From: Anastatus disparis
Taxonomy: Eukaryota; Arthropoda; Insecta; Hymenoptera; Eupelmidae
DNA: 64,000 nucleotides
Direction: 5' to 3'
Assembly: GCA_017163975.1 (NCBI GenBank)
Contig: JAFFSR010000292.1
Location: 1,867,501 to 1,931,500, forward strand
Shown: positions 59,875 to 64,000 of the stretch, piece after piece
How the letters are laid out: every line of letters begins with the position of its first letter
Position numbering within the stretch: position 1 is the stretch's first letter
The notes under the pieces: generated by a model
Database searches by the model: none
What the model was told of the DNA's origin: nothing
Seen by the model: only the letters and a program-made list of their open reading frames with translations
Made by a program: the position numbers and the translations under genes

Positions 59875-62340
59875 TTGCATTTATTTGTTTTAGATAAATT
59901 TTCAAAATTCAGTGTTTTGAATTCTATTTTTCTTGTCTGTTTAAACTTACAAGCTGAGCAAGCAAATAAAATCGTGTTTTACACCTTGTTTAAAAAACTA
60001 CATTACATACATATGTACGCGAAACACACGATCCTGTATAGGCACAGTTTGACTCCCCAGCGAAACGAGACACTTGTGTCGAAATTTAATATTCCTAAAT
60101 AATTTTTTTAAATATTTAAAATCATTTATTAAAATAATTAATCTTTATTTTCATTCGTATGATAAATAATAATTTATAAACATTTTTATTTTGCAATATT
60201 TATTATAATATAAGCGCATTCGTTAAACATAAATCATTTCATAGCGCGAAAAACATTTTGCAAGTACACGATAAACTTTATAAACATTAATTTACATCGT
60301 AGCTTTCAAATATTTTACATATTTTTATTTATTCCTATTTGCATTTACATGCCTTTACATATTTATAATCTTGACGTTTTTATATCTTGCTTCATTAATT
60401 TCACACCTTTAACCTTTAGTTATGTTTAAAATTAAAAATTTTTTAAAATTCAATAACATTAATTTTTCGTTGGACGAAATGAATAGTAAATTTCTGAAGG
60501 ATTTCCAATCACAAAATGAAAAAAACAAAGTAAGTCAAGGCAAAGACAAAAATGAGAATGCACAGAGAAAAACTCTGTACGGATAAAATTATAAATTTTT
60601 TTCACTGTAAGAACTGTACATTTTTCGTTGCATATAAAAAGTACTGTACATATGTAAAATCGATAACATATAAAGGTAATATTTATTTCATAAATTTAAA
60701 ACAAATTTTATTAATTTTTACCATGAAAACGAAATTTTTTAATGCAAAATAAAATCTAGTAAATTTATCCATTAAATTTGACACTAATAACGTATACTTC
60801 CCTATACAAAAAACGCAAACTTCTTTTTTCTCAAATGTACTTCAATGTTTTTTCCGTTCATCTCTCAACTTTTCCCCTCCCGACATTGTATACTTCCCTC
60901 CTTCAATTTAAAGCACACTCGTTATTTCCTGCGCGATGCGATGCATCCGGGCTCTCTCTAGTTCTCTCAATTTCTCTCTTGTGCGTATCTTTTATACTTT
61001 CAACACGTTAAAGGGCCTTAACTAACAGTCGAAATGGAAATCGGTGAAAAAAGACAAGTCAACGGACCCTTCCCTTTTCGCTTCTAATTCTGACTGTCTA
61101 TGTATATATATGCTGAATTAATATTTCAAAAAAGGGGCAACGATTGCTCCAACACCCACGAAAGCGTGGCTCTAGCTCTTTTTCACTTCTTAAGGCTGCT
61201 TCTAATTTACAATTTATTCTTTCCTTTCATCCCTCAGATACATTACAATATTAACGGTTTTTTTTTCTTTCTTTTCTTCAGTTGCTTTTCTTGGCGCGAA
61301 GAATTTTTCGAAAGTAAAGGAATTTATTTTTTGAAAAACGTTTGAATTTCTATTGCTGATGTCACGATTCTTTGGAAAACGCGCCAAAGACTGTTGGAAT
61401 TTTTGATGTTTTTCATGTAGAATAATGGGGGCTTCTTTTGTGTCTTGAAGAGTGAATCAAGATTATCATTTACATAATAATATTATTGTACTAAGATATT
61501 GTGAAGAAAATTTTGATAATTTGGAAATAAAATTTTGAAAAAAGCATTTCGAAAGTCGTGAGAAAAATAGCACACCTATTTGGACATGGAATTAATGTAG
61601 TAAACTGTTTACTTTATTGTTAATTTATTATTTTTATAAATCTTTAATTAAATTTCATCTATTGTTGTAGTAACTTAAAGAAAAATTATAGTTTTTAAAA
61701 TATACTTAAATCAAAAATTTTAATTTTTAGTTTTTTAATGTTGCTATTTTAATTGTTAAACAAGTCAATAGTGTACGACAATTAAGTTTATTGGATTATC
61801 CAATTTATCATAACGACATTAATATTTTTAAAGGAACGTTATGCATGAGTGTTATATTGCAACTAAAATTGCAGTAGGAATCAATAAATAAATGGACAAA
61901 TATTTATTTATTGATTTTATATGATGATTACAAAAATAGCGGACACTCAAATCGAAAAAATAACTCGATACTAATAATAAGAACAGAAAAATTTTTAACA
62001 ACTGTTATAAAAATTTAATTATTAACTGTTGGATGTTAACAATTTTGTTCCATTAAAAAAAAGTGAAAATGGTTTTGCGATAATCAAAGATAAAGCCATT
62101 AGTCAAATCGACGATTTTCTTGATAAGATAAACACAGTACATTATAAAGTAATTTATTTTTTTTATTGACAAAGCAATTTATAATTTAGTTTATTTTATT
62201 TTTCTAATATATATTATAAAAATATGTAATTGCAAATAATTTTTAATAATTATTATTGCTAACTAATTGGTTGTCTAACACTTAACTATTTATAAGAGTT
62301 GTCAGCAATTCACAGCAATTATTAATAGTTATTCATAAAA
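59875..62340. other. Intergenic A+T-rich DNA, nothing recognised
   Basis: Short chance frames and a slightly more CpG-rich patch at 60.8-61.2 kb. No gene is supported. Confidence 0.5.
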
Positions 62341-62344
62341 ATTA

Positions 62345-62465
62345 TTTTTCCGCCATCCGCGGCCTAGCACGCAAACGTATCGGACACACTGTGTTGAGCG
62401 TGCGCAAAGATTGAGCCGAAAAACTCAGCGGCAAAAAACAACGGCGACAAACAAGAACGATATGG
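62345..62465 (+). promoter_or_regulatory. Possible promoter and 5' exon of a plus-strand gene leaving the window
   Basis: A sharp CpG-rich island starts with CCGCCATCCGCGG and holds an NRF1/Ewg-type word (GCGTGCGCA at 62398-62406). It ends with a purine-rich run and ATGG followed by the donor-like GTAAAA. This would fit a first exon in which the start codon sits right before the intron. No downstream coding exon was found before 64000, so the call is tentative. Confidence 0.25.
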
Positions 62466-62517
62466 GTAAAATTAAAAAACATAATTTTTTCAAGGTCATG
62501 GATTGATAGGCGGTTGA

Positions 62518-63010
62518 AATAATTTTCACCTTTATAGTTTGAAAATAATCTTTCAAATTTAATGAGATCAAATATTTCCGATATAAATTTATTGTTTTAT
62601 AAATTTGTTTTTATTTAGATTTTATATACGAGTCGGCTCCCCCCCGAATCCAGACCCCCCCCTCTTCCGTCCCCCGAATCCAAATAAATATAAATAATTG
62701 ACCTCCGATACACCTTTTTTATAGTTTTGACAATAATCTTTCAAAATTTAATCGATCATATATTTTCCAGATATAATTTATTGTTTTATAAATTTGTTTT
62801 TTATTTTATGGATTATTATTTATATTTCGAGCGCTCCGCCCCCTCTCCGTCTCCACCGATCCCTAATTAATATATAAATAATACCCCGAATCAGCATTAA
62901 CATACTAGTAAATTCTATCAACGAACGCCGATTTCGCGCACGATCAAACACCCCCGGAGCACCGGGAGGGCGCCCCGCCGCCGCGACACCCCGCCGATCC
63001 CTTACGCCAC
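62518..63010. repeat. Tandem repeat with C-rich segments
   Basis: Two adjoining units of about 175-185 bp, starting near 62518 and 62693, share AATAATCTTTCAAA, GATATAA and TTATTGTTTTATAAATTTGT. Each A+T-rich half is followed by a C-rich segment with the word CCCCGAATC (62642, 62672, 62884). A third partial unit and a very GC-rich stretch (62930-63010, GCGCCCCGCCGCCGCGACACC) follow. The minus-strand open frame over the GC-rich part is not a recognisable protein. Confidence 0.55.
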
Positions 63011-63059
63011 GTACACAAAATACTATTTCGTTTAGTGATGCAATAAACAATTAATAAAA

Positions 63060-64000
63060 TATAATTATTCAACTACCACATTTTTGAAAAAATAAAAAAA
63101 CATGAGCCATGTGATGGATTAAAATTAAGATTTTGTTCTCAAGATATAAATAAACACATTAAAAATAATGTATTTTTATTAATAAATACTCAAATCATAT
63201 CTATAATTTCATTTTTTTAAATATTATTTTCATTATCACAAAGCTTTTTCAGTAAGGAAGCAATAAATTAAATGAGATAACAAAATGAAATCGATAGATT
63301 GATAATCATTTTTTCTCAAATTTAAATAGTTATAACAATTAAATGGCTGCTAATTATTCATTTAATTTTACCATGTATACTGTAAGGGTAAAATTATAAA
63401 ATTATGAAATATTTATCAGTCACATGAAAATTCTGATATTTTTAATTTAGAAATATTTATTATGTATGTATACAGTAGCTGAGTAATTGCATTTTCTGGG
63501 AATCTTGAACTCATTTCAAAGAAAAGACAAATAAATTTCAGCAATAATTAATTGATAGAGAAATTATTAGAATTATTAAATAAAGTTGACATAAATGAAG
63601 AACAGTTTTTATTGTACGATTAGATTTTAGGAAAAATATCGAATTTCTTTATTTTAAAATTACTTCTTCCAGTGTTAAGGATATTTTCAGATCATTACCA
63701 TTTGTGTATTTAAGAAATAAAAAGGAGATTATAAAAAGTTTTTAAATCGGCAATTAATCACTAATTCAATATACTAATAATCGAAAGCTACAGAAAATCC
63801 TTAGCTATCAATGATAAAAGTTTCAATGTTACGTTATCTTAACTAATCGCAATGACACGTTATTTTTATATCTTTCACATCTGTTTTTTCATAGCCATTA
63901 TTTAAGACAAGTACAAAATTAACCATTTTTAAAAATCTAGAAATAATGGATGTTGACAAAAAAATTGTACATCATTTTCAAAAACGCATCAGCATAAATA
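63060..64000. other. A+T-rich DNA to the end of the window
   Basis: No coding frame, RNA gene or repeat was recognised. Confidence 0.5.

Overview
The window is a stretch of very A+T-rich nuclear DNA (roughly three quarters A+T by eye) from an insect. The spliced genes with long introns, the scarcity of coding sequence, the short inverted-repeat transposons, the (TA)n microsatellites and one tRNA-derived SINE are typical of insect chromosomes. The dacapo protein (N-terminus MSARVLNP, block LFGPVDHAAARALAER) looks hymenopteran, and a parasitoid wasp is my best guess. That is an inference from memory of related proteins, not a search.

Two genes can be supported. Both lie on the minus strand, and both encode proteins with a Cip/Kip-type CDK-inhibitor (CDI) domain. 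The first is dacapo (dap, the p21/p27 homologue), rebuilt from two coding exons (27687-26955 and 20113-20013) across a 6.84-kb intron and giving 277 residues. The second, about 13 kb upstream and in the same orientation, is a small CDI-domain gene. It has a shared exon (42373-42208), a last exon (41232-41068) and two alternative first coding exons (48995-48931 and 46509-46490), predicting proteins of 131 and 116 residues. All junctions agree in phase, and each ATG is the first one after an in-frame stop. The second protein keeps the cyclin-docking and WNFDF parts of the domain but lacks the tyrosine-bearing segment that blocks the kinase active site in p27.

Layout. 1-20 kb: no convincing gene; a SINE, MITEs, a C-rich tandem repeat (10.4-11.2 kb), a 572-bp foldback and a GC-rich hairpin. 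20.0-28.1 kb: dap, with a leader that holds an upstream ORF, a hairpin with an E-box and E2F-like sites. 28-41 kb: CpG-richer promoter flank, then A+T-rich intergenic DNA with two copies of an ETS/Su(H)-like element at 38.3 and 39.5 kb. 41.0-49.2 kb: the second CDI gene, with a MITE and an elaborate nested palindrome between its alternative first exons. 49-64 kb: no convincing gene; more MITEs, a (TA)29 tract, a possible 5' exon/promoter at 62.35-62.47 kb and a second C-rich tandem repeat at 62.5-63.0 kb.

Two CDK-inhibitor genes side by side suggest an old tandem duplication, with dap keeping the full inhibitory and degradation signals and the second protein possibly acting more as a cyclin/CDK binder. 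Most other reading frames over 60 codons start at non-ATG codons, are low complexity, or lie in repeats, and I do not treat them as genes.
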